From Chelativorans sp. YIM 93263 (GTDB lineage Bacteria > Pseudomonadota > Alphaproteobacteria > Rhizobiales > Rhizobiaceae): a DNA stretch of 64,000 nt. The notes beneath the pieces were generated by a model, which was given only the letters and a program-made list of their open reading frames with translations, was not told the DNA's origin and made no database searches. The stretch spans positions 121,040 to 185,039 of the forward strand of contig NZ_JAKCWP010000009.1 of NCBI RefSeq assembly GCF_028767125.1. The letters are read 5' to 3'. Made by a program: the position numbers and the translations under genes. Below, one piece after another: positions 53,800 to 63,521 of this stretch. Positions within the stretch are counted from its first letter, which is position 1. The number at the start of each line of letters is the position of its first letter.

Positions 53800-55321
53800 C
53801 CTCCTGCCTCGCTAATTCATTGAAGTCGGCGACAAGGACGGCATTGCTCTCCTCGACCTGCCGCTTTCGCCGAGCGAGGACCGCAGCGTCCTCCCTGAGG
53901 TTGGCTTCGAGGTCGTCCGCCATAGTTGCGATATCGGCAGCGGAAGGGCCGCCGGACCCCGTTTTCGCTTCCATTGTCTTGATCGGGTCGAGCGCTGCCT
54001 TGAGGATTGGTTCGGGCAGCCCAATCTTGCGTCCGACGGTTTCCGACGCAGCGCGGTCCAGAAGGTCGCCGGTAATCTGGTCCGCCTTCAACTCCTCGGC
54101 TATCGCAATTCGAACGACCCTGCCGACGAGGTGATGGGCTTCACGGAAGGACATTTCCGTTTCCCGGACCAGCGTGTCGGCCAGATCTGTCACCGTGGAA
54201 AAGTTGCCTCTGACAAGCTCCAGCATGCGCTCCTCGGCAGGCTCGGCTCGCTCTGCCACTAGCGTCGCGACCGGAACCATCGCTACGACTTCCTCGAATG
54301 CATCCCAGGTCCAGCGCATGCCTTCCATGTTGCCGTCCTGGGCGTGGCTGTAGGGAACTGCCTTATAGGCACTGAGCGCCGTCACCAGCGCTCCCGTCAT
54401 CGCTGCGACCCTACCCTTCAGGATCTCCAGCGCAGCCATGTTCTTCTTCTGCGGCATGATGCTGGAAGTGATTGCCACGCTGTCGGGCAACGAGAGCGTG
54501 CCGAACTCGTAGGTCGTCATCACATAGAAATCTTGAGCCATCCGACCGATGGTCTGCGACAGCAGCGTGCAGGACGAGAGGAGTTCTATGATCGTGTCGC
54601 GCGTCGCGATGGCATCCTGCGCGTGATACGCGACGCCATCGAAGCCGAGTGCGAGTGCCGTCATCTTCCGGTCTATGGGAAAGGAAGTTCCGGCAATTGC
54701 GGCTGCGCCGAGAGGACACTTGTTGATGCGCGTGTAGCAGTCCGCGATACGTTGGTAGTCCCGCTCAATGCCGTGGGCCACACCAAGTAGGTAATAGCCG
54801 AAGGTGATCGGCTGGGCGGGCTGGAGGTGCGTGTAACCGGGCGCTATCACCGAGGTGTAAGTCCTGCCCTGCCTCACGAGCGCCGATCTTAGATCGAGCA
54901 GGTCTGCCATAACCTGGAGCGCGACCTTGCGCGCACGCATTCTGTCCAACGTGGCTTTGAGGTCGTTGCGGCTGCGGCCGATGTGGACCCGGCCGCCGAC
55001 GTCCGGCCCCACCGTCTCGATGAGCCTAGCCTCGTAGTTGAAGTAGCTGTCCTCAAGTGCTGGGTTGAGCGTGAACGACGACGGGCCGCCAGCCTGCAGG
55101 TCTATGACGGCCCGTGCCAGCTTGCTTGCCGCGTTGCGGTCGATAATCCCCTTCTTCGTGAGCATTAGCACGTGCGCCATGTTGATCTCGGTGATCAGCG
55201 GCAGGTGCACAGGGAACGTTCGTTCGAGGGCAGGGGCCATCAGGTTGTTCTGGATTTCGGGAGCCATCGCTTCCTTAAGAAAGCCGCTAACCTTGGACTC
55301 CATTTCGAACCTCATTTTCAT
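53792..55321 (-). CDS. argininosuccinate-lyase-like enzyme, probably not ArgH
   Basis: A 509-residue member of the aspartase/fumarase superfamily closest to argininosuccinate lyase. It has [16 protein letters not shown] (ArgH: HTGRSRNDQ), [19 protein letters not shown] with the catalytic-region His165, GTSFPIDR, and the loop [19 protein letters not shown] (ArgH: KKNPDxxE). It is about 45 residues longer than ArgH and sits inside an ABC transporter operon rather than with arginine genes. It should cleave a C-N bond and release fumarate from an N-(1,2-dicarboxyethyl) compound. EDDS lyase of Chelativorans is a known relative of this kind; that substrate is inference. ATG 55303 is an alternative start. 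Confidence 0.82.
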   Translation of the reverse strand: MKMRFEMESKVSGFLKEAMAPEIQNNLMAPALERTFPVHLPLITEINMAHVLMLTKKGIIDRNAASKLARAVIDLQAGGPSSFTLNPALEDSYFNYEARLIETVGPDVGGRVHIGRSRNDLKATLDRMRARKVALQVMADLLDLRSALVRQGRTYTSVIAPGYTHLQPAQPITFGYYLLGVAHGIERDYQRIADCYTRINKCPLGAAAIAGTSFPIDRKMTALALGFDGVAYHAQDAIATRDTIIELLSSCTLLSQTIGRMAQDFYVMTTYEFGTLSLPDSVAITSSIMPQKKNMAALEILKGRVAAMTGALVTALSAYKAVPYSHAQDGNMEGMRWTWDAFEEVVAMVPVATLVAERAEPAEERMLELVRGNFSTVTDLADTLVRETEMSFREAHHLVGRVVRIAIAEELKADQITGDLLDRAASETVGRKIGLPEPILKAALDPIKTMEAKTGSGGPSAADIATMADDLEANLREDAAVLARRKRQVEESNAVLVADFNELARQEDA

Positions 55322-56037
55322 CAGATGCTTTCGTTGGCAGCCTGCGGGATGGCAGCTTTGCGGCCGCCACGGCGGGACTGCCGTTCACTAAGACTTGTCT
55401 CGAGCCTTTTGGTCAGAGCGCTGAGCGATGCGCAGATCACGAAATAGACGAGGAGCACGAAGCCGTAGACAAGGAAGGCGGGGCTGTAGCCCGTCATCAT
55501 CGTCGTGCGCTCGACGATGATCTGCGACGTGCGGAAGAATTCCATCGCCCCGACCATGGAAGCCAGCGAAGTGGCTTGGATGAGTAGGCTAAAAAGGCCA
55601 GTGAAGGGCGGGATGATAGGAAGAAGCGCCTGCGGCGCGAGCACATACCACATGACTTCCCACGGCTTCAGTCCCAGCGCGACTGCGCTTCGCTCCTGGT
55701 GGAGGGGGACCGAGTTGAACCCGCTGCGCACGATCTCCGCACCGTTGGCCCCACCCCAAAGGGAAAAGCTGATGGTGGCGGCACCGAACGGATCAAGGGA
55801 GATCCCGATCAGGGGCGCGCCGAAGTAAACAAAGAGCACGTTGACGATCAGCGGGATGTCCCGGAAGAACTCGACGTATGCCATGCTCGTGGCCCGCAGC
55901 ACGCCGGAGCGGGCAACGCCCATGAGCCCGAAGGCAACGGAGATCACGGTTGAGCCGAGCAGGGTGACTATCGCAAGCTGCAGTGTGTGCCACAGGCCTG
56001 TCAGGAGGAGGGGAAAATTTTCAATGATGAGCTGCAT
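55321..56037 (-). CDS. polar amino-acid ABC transporter permease 2
   Basis: A 238-residue HisM/GlnP-type permease. ATG 56037 has AGGGAGAAG upstream; a longer frame to 56145 overlaps permease 1 and is rejected. The marker regions are TGLWHTLQLAIVTLLGSTVI, FFRDIPLIVNVLFVYFGAPL and the EAA loop GFNSVPLHQERSAVALGLKP. Its stop overlaps the lyase start (ATGA). Confidence 0.92.
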   Translation of the reverse strand: MQLIIENFPLLLTGLWHTLQLAIVTLLGSTVISVAFGLMGVARSGVLRATSMAYVEFFRDIPLIVNVLFVYFGAPLIGISLDPFGAATISFSLWGGANGAEIVRSGFNSVPLHQERSAVALGLKPWEVMWYVLAPQALLPIIPPFTGLFSLLIQATSLASMVGAMEFFRTSQIIVERTTMMTGYSPAFLVYGFVLLVYFVICASLSALTKRLETSLSERQSRRGGRKAAIPQAANESI

Positions 56038-56047
56038 CGGCTTCTCC

Positions 56048-56716
56048 CTATGGCCTGAACGGCTTTTGGAGGACATTCTCGAGCCGGCGAACCGCAATGG
56101 ACAGCGCCAACACAAGGACGAGGTACATGACGCCGATGGCTGCAAACATCTCCAGTGTCCTGAATTCTAGCGAAACCTTGTCCATGGCGACGAAGGTCAA
56201 TTCGGCAAGGCCGATTGCCTGGAGGTACGCCGAGTTTTTCAGGACGGACACGGAAGTATTGAGCATTGACGGCAAGCTAACGCGGACACCCAGCGGCACG
56301 GCGACGAGCCAGAGATAGTGGAGCGGCCCGAAGGCCAGCGAATCCGCGGCTTCATGCAGTCCCTTCGAAATCGAGAGGAAACCTCCCCTGACATTCTCGA
56401 CGTTGTAAGCCCCGCCCCACAGCGACAGCGCAAACACGCCCGCCCAGAAAGACGAGATGGGCAATCCAACGGACGCCAGTCCGTAAAAAATGAAAAAGAT
56501 CTGCGGTAGGAGTGGCGTCGATCGGATGAAATGCACATACGCGCCGACCACCTGCGAAAGAACTGGGACCTTGAGCAGTCTCACGGCAGCGCCCGCAATG
56601 CCGATGAGCGACGCGATTGCGATGCTAATGACGCTGACCCGGACCGTCACCATAAAACCGTCGAATAGGACGGGCAGGTTCTCGACAATGTATACGAAGC
56701 TGAAGGCGTAATTCAT
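56048..56716 (-). CDS. polar amino-acid ABC transporter permease 1
   Basis: A 222-residue HisQ/GlnP-type permease with LFDGFMVTVRVSVISIAIAS, HFIRSTPLLPQIFFIFYGLA and the EAA loop GGFLSISKGLHEAADSLAFG. It is 65 bases downstream of the binding-protein gene and 10 bases before permease 2. Confidence 0.92.
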   Translation of the reverse strand: MNYAFSFVYIVENLPVLFDGFMVTVRVSVISIAIASLIGIAGAAVRLLKVPVLSQVVGAYVHFIRSTPLLPQIFFIFYGLASVGLPISSFWAGVFALSLWGGAYNVENVRGGFLSISKGLHEAADSLAFGPLHYLWLVAVPLGVRVSLPSMLNTSVSVLKNSAYLQAIGLAELTFVAMDKVSLEFRTLEMFAAIGVMYLVLVLALSIAVRRLENVLQKPFRP

Positions 56717-56781
56717 CGTGAATTCCGGCAGGAGGCTCGTGGCCCGGCAGTTAGCCGGGCCATACTACGGAGTACGCTGTC

Positions 56782-57630
56782 TTATTCGACGACTGGGGCC
56801 TTGGACGGATCCCAGAGTTCGATCCGCGCCTCGACAAGGTCGGGTTCCTCATATTCCTCAACCCACTCAGCAATCACGCCGTCGGCACGGACCTTCTCGA
56901 GCGCCGCATTCACATACTCCCGCCATTTGTCCTCGCCCTTGCGCAATCCGATGCCGCGGTACCCAATCATGTATCTGTCGTCGAGCATCCGGACTTGGTC
57001 GTTGTTCCTGTCGATAGCGATTTGCACCGCGAGGTCATGGGCATATGCCGCTGCCCTTCCTTGGCCGAGAGTCTGCAGAGCATCGGACACGGAATCGAGC
57101 TTCATTAGAGCGATCTCGGGGTGGTTCTCCTCGAACCAGGGAATCTGCCACGCCCCTTTGAGCAACACCACGGTTTCCCCATCGAGGTCCGCGATCGACT
57201 GAATGTCGCTGTCTTCCTTCACCAACAATGAACTGGCGCTCCACGTATAGGGGTCGGAGAAGTCGATGACTTCCTTGCGCTCGTCGCTGATGCCTAGAGT
57301 GGCAATCAGCATGTCAACCTTTCCACCGACGAGGGCGGGCACCCTGTTGGCCGAAGTCACGCACATCAGCTCGGCGTCTTCTTTGTCGCCGAACGCGTAC
57401 TCGGCGATCTGCTTGGCGAGCGAGACTTCTAGGCCGACAGGGTTACCGGAGGTATCGAGGTATCCGTCCGGCGGGTAATCGCACTTTACGCCGACGCTCA
57501 GGACGCCCTTCTGCTCAATGGATTCGGGAAGCGGCGGCAAATCTTGCCCCGCCGCCATTCCGGGGTATGCAGCTGCGCTGATAAGACCCGCGGAAAGAAC
57601 TGCCATCGCTCGTATCGTGGAACTGGTCAT
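56782..57630 (-). CDS. polar amino-acid ABC transporter substrate-binding protein
   Basis: A 282-residue periplasmic family 3 binding protein. ATG 57630 with GGGAGAT upstream is preferred to ATG 57645. The signal peptide is AMAVLSAGLISAAAYPGMAA. Domain features are KGVLSVGVKCDYPPDGYLD, ANRVPALVGGKVDMLIATLG and DERKEVIDFSDPYTWSASSL. It is the first gene of a seven-gene operon and is divergent from a LysR regulator. The ligand is predicted to be an acidic or N-substituted amino acid. Confidence 0.92.
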   Translation of the reverse strand: MTSSTIRAMAVLSAGLISAAAYPGMAAGQDLPPLPESIEQKGVLSVGVKCDYPPDGYLDTSGNPVGLEVSLAKQIAEYAFGDKEDAELMCVTSANRVPALVGGKVDMLIATLGISDERKEVIDFSDPYTWSASSLLVKEDSDIQSIADLDGETVVLLKGAWQIPWFEENHPEIALMKLDSVSDALQTLGQGRAAAYAHDLAVQIAIDRNNDQVRMLDDRYMIGYRGIGLRKGEDKWREYVNAALEKVRADGVIAEWVEEYEEPDLVEARIELWDPSKAPVVE

Positions 57631-57821
57631 TTCTGTATCTCCCATTTCAAGGTACCCGACCTGTTATCGCCCGTTCACGATGAGGTCTGGTCCGGGAACA
57701 TCCCTACCTCCGACTGGTGGGCTGAGCTTTTTGAACCAGGTTCGTTGCTTCTGCCTTCCAGCCGATGCCCTGCAGCAGAGAAGCTTGGCCCCCTTAAGTC
57801 AAATTATTTTTCGTGCTTTGC

Positions 57822-57840
57822 ATATAATCTGATATTATAT
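57822..57840. promoter_or_regulatory. LysR-type binding palindrome
   Basis: ATATAAT-CTGAT-ATTATAT is a perfect 7-base inverted repeat with an embedded T-N11-A. It lies 12 bases before the LysR start and about 190 bases before the binding-protein start, in the shared divergent region. This is the usual position for autoregulation and control of the divergent operon. Confidence 0.6.
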
Positions 57841-57851
57841 TAGGAAGGGCC

Positions 57852-58772
57852 ATGATCAGTTGGCGGCAAATCGAGGCTTTCCGTGCGGTTATGCTTACTA
57901 GAAGCATGACAGATGCGGCTCACATGCTATCAGTCACCCAGCCGGCAGTGAGCCGCCTGATTCAAGAATTTGAGTTCGAGGCTGGATTTTCCCTTTTCTC
58001 GCGCCGTAAGGGAGGGTTGCTGCCGAGTACCGAAGCTTCGCGATTGTTCGAGGAGGTACAGCGCAGCTTCAAGGGACGTGACAACATAGAAAGCGCGATC
58101 ACGCGGATACGCAACAGACAGGAGGGGGTGCTCCGTGTTGCCGCGATGCCTGCCATGACGCCTTGGTTCCTGCCCAAAATCATCAAGCATTTGCTCGACC
58201 AACACGATGGACTGGCCATTTCCCTTCAGACCCACAACTCGCCCACGGTCGCGGATCTGGTGCGGGACCGCAGTTATGATGTCGGCTTCGCTATGACACC
58301 GGTTGATACCCCCGGGCTGGAGGTCGGGGAGGTTCAGCGAGCGAGATGCGTCTGTGTGCTCCCGAAAGATCATCGACTGGTGAGGCACTCAGTCATTGAC
58401 CTGCATGACCTCGAAGGTGAGTCGTTCATATCGCTTGCCGAAGGCACGACGACACGAATGAAGATCGACGCGGCTTTCACTGCCGCCAACGTCAGGCGCA
58501 GGCTCGTTCTGGAGACACGCACTTCAGCTACGGTTTGCGGCATGGTCTTGCATGGCCTCGGCGTGGGCATCATCGAGCCCTTTAGCGCGATAAGCTTCGC
58601 CGAGCGTGGCGGAATCGTTAGGCCTCTTCTCCAGGAAATCGACTTCAGTTTCGTCAGGATTCTTTCGCCTGGCGCGCATCGGCCTGCGGCCCTGACCAAT
58701 TTCCTCGAACTGGTAGACCGTTATGCCGAACCCCACCTCGCCCCACCGGACGTGCTGACCACGGGTAAGTGA
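57852..58772 (+). CDS. LysR-family regulator, OccR/NocR-like
   Basis: A 306-residue LysR protein preceded by AGGAAGGG. The helix-turn-helix is RQIEAFRAVMLTRSMTDAAH to SVTQPAVSRLIQEFEFEAGF. The opening WRQIEAFRAVM and the LFSRRKGGLLPSTEASRLFE stretch resemble OccR/NocR, which control opine uptake and breakdown in agrobacteria. A type 2 periplasmic-binding-like effector domain follows. It is predicted to activate the divergent ABC/lyase operon when the substrate is bound. Confidence 0.9.
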   Translation: MISWRQIEAFRAVMLTRSMTDAAHMLSVTQPAVSRLIQEFEFEAGFSLFSRRKGGLLPSTEASRLFEEVQRSFKGRDNIESAITRIRNRQEGVLRVAAMPAMTPWFLPKIIKHLLDQHDGLAISLQTHNSPTVADLVRDRSYDVGFAMTPVDTPGLEVGEVQRARCVCVLPKDHRLVRHSVIDLHDLEGESFISLAEGTTTRMKIDAAFTAANVRRRLVLETRTSATVCGMVLHGLGVGIIEPFSAISFAERGGIVRPLLQEIDFSFVRILSPGAHRPAALTNFLELVDRYAEPHLAPPDVLTTGK

Positions 58773-58941
58773 TGTGGCAGCACTAGCGGACTCAACGGTT
58801 TGAGGCCGGTCCAGTCGTTCCCGGCACGCCTCATTACGACCGCAGTGCGCCGCATAGCGGCCGTAGCGCCCGCATAAGCCGGTTCCAGAAAGCAGCCATT
58901 TGGGCGGTCAGTCATCATTTGCGAGGCGGTAAAATCGGTGA

Positions 58942-60144
58942 TCAATTCTGACCGATCCACACCCCCGCTTCATTGAAATTGGCCAAGAAGTCAGCAGCGC
59001 TTGCAACGCCCACAGCATTGAACAAGGCGTCGATTGCAGGCGCGATGGCAGCACGATAACTGGCATCAGTTCCGAAGTCGGCGATCACCTGCATGGGTAG
59101 CACCAGCGTGGGGCGGTCTATCGGGTGTTGAAAATCTAGTCCCAACGGATTGTTGTTGATCCCAAGATGGGACCCCTCGACTCCGGCAACTGTTATCGAG
59201 ACTCCGAAGGGCGGCGGCACGTTCAGCGCTTGCAGTGCGCGTACGTACTGTGGGAGTCGCTGATAAATCGGCTCTACAAAGCTCCGCATGGGAATCCGCA
59301 TACCTAGCTGAGGGTGATCCGCCACGACTCGCACCTTGGTCGCCTCTACGACCCCGTTCCGGAAGACCTGTGTGTAGCCGTGCGGGATATCTGCTGGGCG
59401 GACCACCATGAAACCGTCAAAATTGATCCGCGAGTTGCCAGTTGCCCCGAATGGTTGGAGGAGATTCGCCACCTCCATAGCGGCCGCGACATCAACCTGT
59501 GTGCCGCCCGCGAATGCCGCGAAAGGGAGAATGTGAAGTACGAGACGGCCTTCGGTTCCGTCGCCAACGGCGAGCCTCACAACCCCTTCGTTATCCGCAA
59601 TCTTCTGCACCCGCCCGGCAACGTAAGCCGTCATCCTTTCACGCATGTCTGCACCGTTCGCAAAGGCCGCTCGCAGTTCCTCAACACTCGCTTCATGCGC
59701 TCCGGCTGAAGATCGCAGATAGAATCGATTGGTGTTCTGGAAACTCACTCGATGGGGCGGATTCCAACTTCGCGGCACACGCAAGATATAGACGAAACCG
59801 CCTCCACCGATCGGCACCGCGCGCGTCTGTAGACCTACAATTCGCGGCTCCAGACCAGTGCGCGCCATCTGCTCAAGGCGCTGGAGGGTCACGTCGGGAT
59901 CGCCAACTATCGGCGAAATCGCGTTCGCTGCGCCTTGAAGTTCATCGACGCCGATAAGAAGCTGTCCGCCGGCCGAATTGGCGAATGCCGATAAATCCTT
60001 TAGGAATTCCTTCTTGTCGGCGTCCGCGTTGCCGTACATGTCGCGCTTGAACTCGACGCCGAGTCCTTCGTGCTGCTCGTCCGCCAAAAGTTGCTGGATA
60101 TCTGCCTCTGCGACTTCTTGCAAAATTGGCTTAAAGATAGACAT
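58942..60144 (-). CDS. AlbA_2 (Schlafen-like) domain protein
   Basis: A 400-residue protein starting at ATG 60144. The AlbA_2 domain occupies the N-terminus: GLGVEFKRDMYGNADADKKE, FLKDLSAFANSAGGQLLIGV, then FVYILRVPRSWNPPHRVSF and NRFYLRSSAGAHEASVEELR. The remaining 200 residues form an unassigned C-terminal domain. AlbA_2 proteins occur as transcription regulators and in defence or toxin contexts. The gene is divergent from a broken DUF4238 gene, 80 bases away. Confidence 0.82.
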   Translation of the reverse strand: MSIFKPILQEVAEADIQQLLADEQHEGLGVEFKRDMYGNADADKKEFLKDLSAFANSAGGQLLIGVDELQGAANAISPIVGDPDVTLQRLEQMARTGLEPRIVGLQTRAVPIGGGGFVYILRVPRSWNPPHRVSFQNTNRFYLRSSAGAHEASVEELRAAFANGADMRERMTAYVAGRVQKIADNEGVVRLAVGDGTEGRLVLHILPFAAFAGGTQVDVAAAMEVANLLQPFGATGNSRINFDGFMVVRPADIPHGYTQVFRNGVVEATKVRVVADHPQLGMRIPMRSFVEPIYQRLPQYVRALQALNVPPPFGVSITVAGVEGSHLGINNNPLGLDFQHPIDRPTLVLPMQVIADFGTDASYRAAIAPAIDALFNAVGVASAADFLANFNEAGVWIGQN

Positions 60145-60224
60145 AGAGGTCCGCGTCCCAAGACTCGCATTACACTGGACTGCCATGCCAATGTTGGCAA
60201 CCCAGCGCAGTGAAGGTCTCTTGC

Positions 60225-61243
60225 ATGGCGGAAGCCCACAATCATCACTTCGTGCCGCAGGGTTATCTACGTTCGTTCGCGGAGGGCGTCGGCCGTCAAG
60301 CGCGCATCGTTGCCGTCGATCGAGTAGAGCGTAAGGTCTTTCGCACCAAGGTGCGCAATATCGGTGCCGCTCGCGATTTCAACCGAGTGGATATCGACGG
60401 CGTTGACCCAAATGCTCTCGAAGCTGCCTTCGCCGAATTCGAGGGCCCGGCGGCGGCTCCTTACGACGCATGCAGGATTCCGGATCGTTTGCGGTCGAAG
60501 AGGACCGTACTCTCGTCCTGAATCTTGTCGCGCTTCTTGCAGCCCGCAACCCTCGTCTGCGTGGCCGGATGGGAGACTTCCTTGCCGGAGTGGCGAAGAA
60601 GATGGCGCGCATGATGGTGGCGTCCAGGGAGAGATGGGAGGGGATCGACCGTAGCGCCCGAAGAGCGTCGGACAAGGCGCGCCACCGGCCAGAGATCAGC
60701 TACGAGGACATGCGCGAATTTATCATATCCGACCGATACGAGGTTGTCCCGGATCAGACCTTCCAAATCAGTCTGGAAATGCAGATGGTTGATACCACTC
60801 TGCAGACACTTATGCCTCGAAAATGGAGCCTTCTCGTCGCGGACAACAGCGCCGGAGATTTCGTAACGTCGGATCACCCCGTCTGCCTCTTGGATGTGTC
60901 AGGCAAGTCTTCGGGCGGAATCTACGGCGTCGGCTTTGGAATGAGCCAGACAGCAGTGCTTTTTCCCGTCTCGCGGAAATTGATGTTGTCTGGCCAGTTC
61001 GAGGGAAAAGATGGAGTGCGCAAAGCCAGCGCGATCGACGTGGCGCAATTGAACTTGCAGATCATTCAGCGGGCAGGACGTCAGGTGTACGCGTACGATG
61101 ACACCTTCGCCTATTTTCGATGGGGCAAGCTTGCCAAAGATTCGGAGTTGATCGGCGACCCTCTTTTCTTGGAACGTGCGCCCGCCGGGTGGAAGTCCGA
61201 CAATGCACGACCGAATCGCGCGGAGAGAGAGCGCAACACGTAA
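60225..61243 (+). pseudogene. DUF4238 protein, frameshifted
   Basis: The first frame (ATG 60225) has the DUF4238 signature AEAHNHHFVPQGYLRSFAEG and is coherent to EFEGPAAAPYDA. A second frame then continues MQDSGSFAVEEDRTLVLNLV ALLAARNPRLRG to the stop at 61243, as expected for the rest of the family (about 338 residues joined). The shift is near 60466-60470. DUF4238 proteins are of unknown function and often sit in accessory islands. A split into two co-translated proteins is possible but unusual. Confidence 0.75.
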
Positions 61244-61685
61244 GCCAAAACTCCTGATCCTCGGGCAACTCGGCACCTCAACACGAGCGTCGATTTTAGC
61301 CGATCTTTCGCCAGTAGCAGTCAGTCCGCTCCCGGTCCCACATTTGTTGTTGTCGCAGAAATCCTAATCCTGCGACAACGGGGGGTGGCAACTTTCGACC
61401 CCAAATAAGCTGTTCCCAATCGACCCTGCGAAACCTAGAAGCCGCCAATCGGCCAACTGGTCATCCGGCAAGCAATAACTCATAGCCGAAGCTACAGTCC
61501 TACTCTCTGCCGGCCTCGCTCGATCTACCGACAGCAATCCTTGGCACACCTATAGCGGCCAGATCGTCGACAACGACCACGAAAGCGGCTTCGACGCACA
61601 GCTCACGTTAGTATTTTGAGGCGTGCGGCGAGCACAGGTGATGCTTTCGACTAGCTAATGTGCGGCGCGCGTCCTGCCGAACAAA
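61244..61685. other. intergenic region with a possible beta-barrel tail remnant
   Basis: No complete gene is seen in 440 bases. A plus-strand stretch 61485-61619 reads HTYSGQIVDNDHESGFDAQL then TLVF and stop. A terminal Phe after alternating hydrophobic residues is typical of outer-membrane beta-barrels. A stop lies just upstream in frame, so at most it is a gene fragment. Confidence 0.3.
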
Positions 61686-63521
61686 TCACTCCGGCAGAAT
61701 GCGCACCGCTCCCTTGTCAGCAGACGCAGCAAACGTGGCATAAGCCTTCAGCGCCTTGGTCACATTGCGCTTGCGGGGGCCCGCGGGCTTCCAGCCAAGC
61801 TTGTCCTGTTCGGCGCGGCGGGCAGCCAACTCCTCATTCGAGATAGCAAGATTGATTGTCCGGTTGGGAATATCGATCTCGATGGTATCCCCATTGCGCA
61901 CCAGGCCGATTGCTCCGCCCTGTGCCGCTTCGGGCGAGACATGGCCGATAGAGAGCCCCGAGGTGCCGCCCGAGAACCGCCCGTCCGTGATCAGCGCGCA
62001 GGCTTTGCCGAGCCCACGTGACTTCAGATAGCTGGTCGGGTAAAGCATCTCCTGCATTCCCGGTCCGCCCTTCGGGCCCTCGTAGCGGATCACCACCACG
62101 TCGCCCTCCTTGACCTCTCTGCCAAGAATGCCCTTCACCGCGGCGTCCTGGCTTTCATAGACCACTGCCGGCCCGGTAAATTTCAGGATGGATTCATCCA
62201 CGCCTGCCGTCTTCACTATGCAGCCATCCAGCGCAACATTTCCCTTGAGCACTGCCAGCCCACCATCCTCCGAGAACGGATGCTGGACCGAACGGATCAC
62301 GCCCTTTTCGCGATCAAGATCGAGCTCTTCCCAGCGGGCATCCTGGCTGAAGGCGGTTTGGGTCGGAATACCGCCCGGAGCGGCCCTGTAAAAGTCGCGC
62401 ACGCTTTCGCTTTCCGTGCGGTCGATGGCCCACCGGTCAATCGCCTCGCCCAGTGTGGCGGTGTGGACCGTCGGCGTGTCGCGGTGGATCAAACCCCCTT
62501 CGTCCAATTGACCAAGGATGGCCATGATGCCTCCGGCGCGATGGACATCCTCCATATGCACGTCCTGCTTGGCCGGCGCGACCTTTGAGAGGCAAGGCAC
62601 CTTGCGCGACAGCGCGTCGATGTCATGCATGGTGAAGTCGATCCCGCCCTCATGCGCGGCGGCAAGGATGTGCAGCACCGTATTGGTGGATCCGCCCATG
62701 GCGATGTCGAGCGACATGGCGTTTTCGAATGCCTGCTTGCTCGCCACGTTGCGCGGCAGAACCGAAGCGTCGTCCTGCTCGTAATAGCGCTGTGCGGCGT
62801 CCACGATGAGATGGCCTGCCTCGACGAACAATCGCTTGCGGTCCGCGTGGGTGGCGAGCGTCGATCCGTTGCCCGGCAGCGAAAGGCCAAGAGCCTCGGT
62901 CAGGCAGTTCATCGAATTCGCCGTGAACATGCCCGAGCAGGAGCCGCAGGTCGGGCAGGCCGAGCGCTCGATGGCCGACACGTCTGCATCCGAGACATTC
63001 TCGTCAGCAGCAGCGACCATGGCATCCACCAGATCCAGCGCCTTGGTCTTGCCATTCACGACAACCTTGCCGGCCTCCATGGGCCCGCCCGAAACGAAGA
63101 CGGTGGGAATGTTCAGCCGCATCGCCGCGTTGAGCATGCCAGGCGTGATCTTGTCACAGTTTGAGATGCAGACCATGGCATCGGCGCAATGGGCATTGAC
63201 CATATATTCGACGCTATCCGCGATGATCTCGCGCGACGGCAGCGAATAGAGCATACCATCGTGCCCCATCGCGATGCCGTCATCCACCGCGATTGTGTTG
63301 AATTCCTTCGCAATGCCGCCTGCACCCTCGATCTCGTGCGCGACGAGCTGGCCGAGGTCCTTCAGATGGACGTGACCTGGAACAAACTGGGTAAAGGAAT
63401 TGACCACGGCAATGATGGGCTTGCCGAAGTCGCCATCCTTGACCCCTGTTGCGCGCCAGAGGCCACGGGCCCCGGCCATGTTGCGGCCGTGAGTAGTTGT
63501 TCTTGAGCGATACGCGGGCAT
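61686..63521 (-). CDS. ilvD: dihydroxy-acid dehydratase
   Basis: A 611-residue enzyme of branched-chain amino-acid and pantothenate synthesis; it dehydrates 2,3-dihydroxy-isovalerate and -methylvalerate to 2-keto acids in the cytosol. The start [20 protein letters not shown] at 63521 matches IlvD of enterobacteria; the 84 further open codons upstream are not part of it. Iron-sulphur cluster cysteines are visible in [11 protein letters not shown] and in [46 protein letters not shown] and [20 protein letters not shown] are also family markers. It is the most clearly housekeeping gene of the right end. Confidence 0.96.
   Translation of the reverse strand: MPAYRSRTTTHGRNMAGARGLWRATGVKDGDFGKPIIAVVNSFTQFVPGHVHLKDLGQLVAHEIEGAGGIAKEFNTIAVDDGIAMGHDGMLYSLPSREIIADSVEYMVNAHCADAMVCISNCDKITPGMLNAAMRLNIPTVFVSGGPMEAGKVVVNGKTKALDLVDAMVAAADENVSDADVSAIERSACPTCGSCSGMFTANSMNCLTEALGLSLPGNGSTLATHADRKRLFVEAGHLIVDAAQRYYEQDDASVLPRNVASKQAFENAMSLDIAMGGSTNTVLHILAAAHEGGIDFTMHDIDALSRKVPCLSKVAPAKQDVHMEDVHRAGGIMAILGQLDEGGLIHRDTPTVHTATLGEAIDRWAIDRTESESVRDFYRAAPGGIPTQTAFSQDARWEELDLDREKGVIRSVQHPFSEDGGLAVLKGNVALDGCIVKTAGVDESILKFTGPAVVYESQDAAVKGILGREVKEGDVVVIRYEGPKGGPGMQEMLYPTSYLKSRGLGKACALITDGRFSGGTSGLSIGHVSPEAAQGGAIGLVRNGDTIEIDIPNRTINLAISNEELAARRAEQDKLGWKPAGPRKRNVTKALKAYATFAASADKGAVRILPE

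Noticed and set aside
53792..55321. Calling this gene argH
   Set aside because: Two signature positions differ from ArgH, the protein is longer, and the operon is a transport/catabolic unit, not arginine synthesis.
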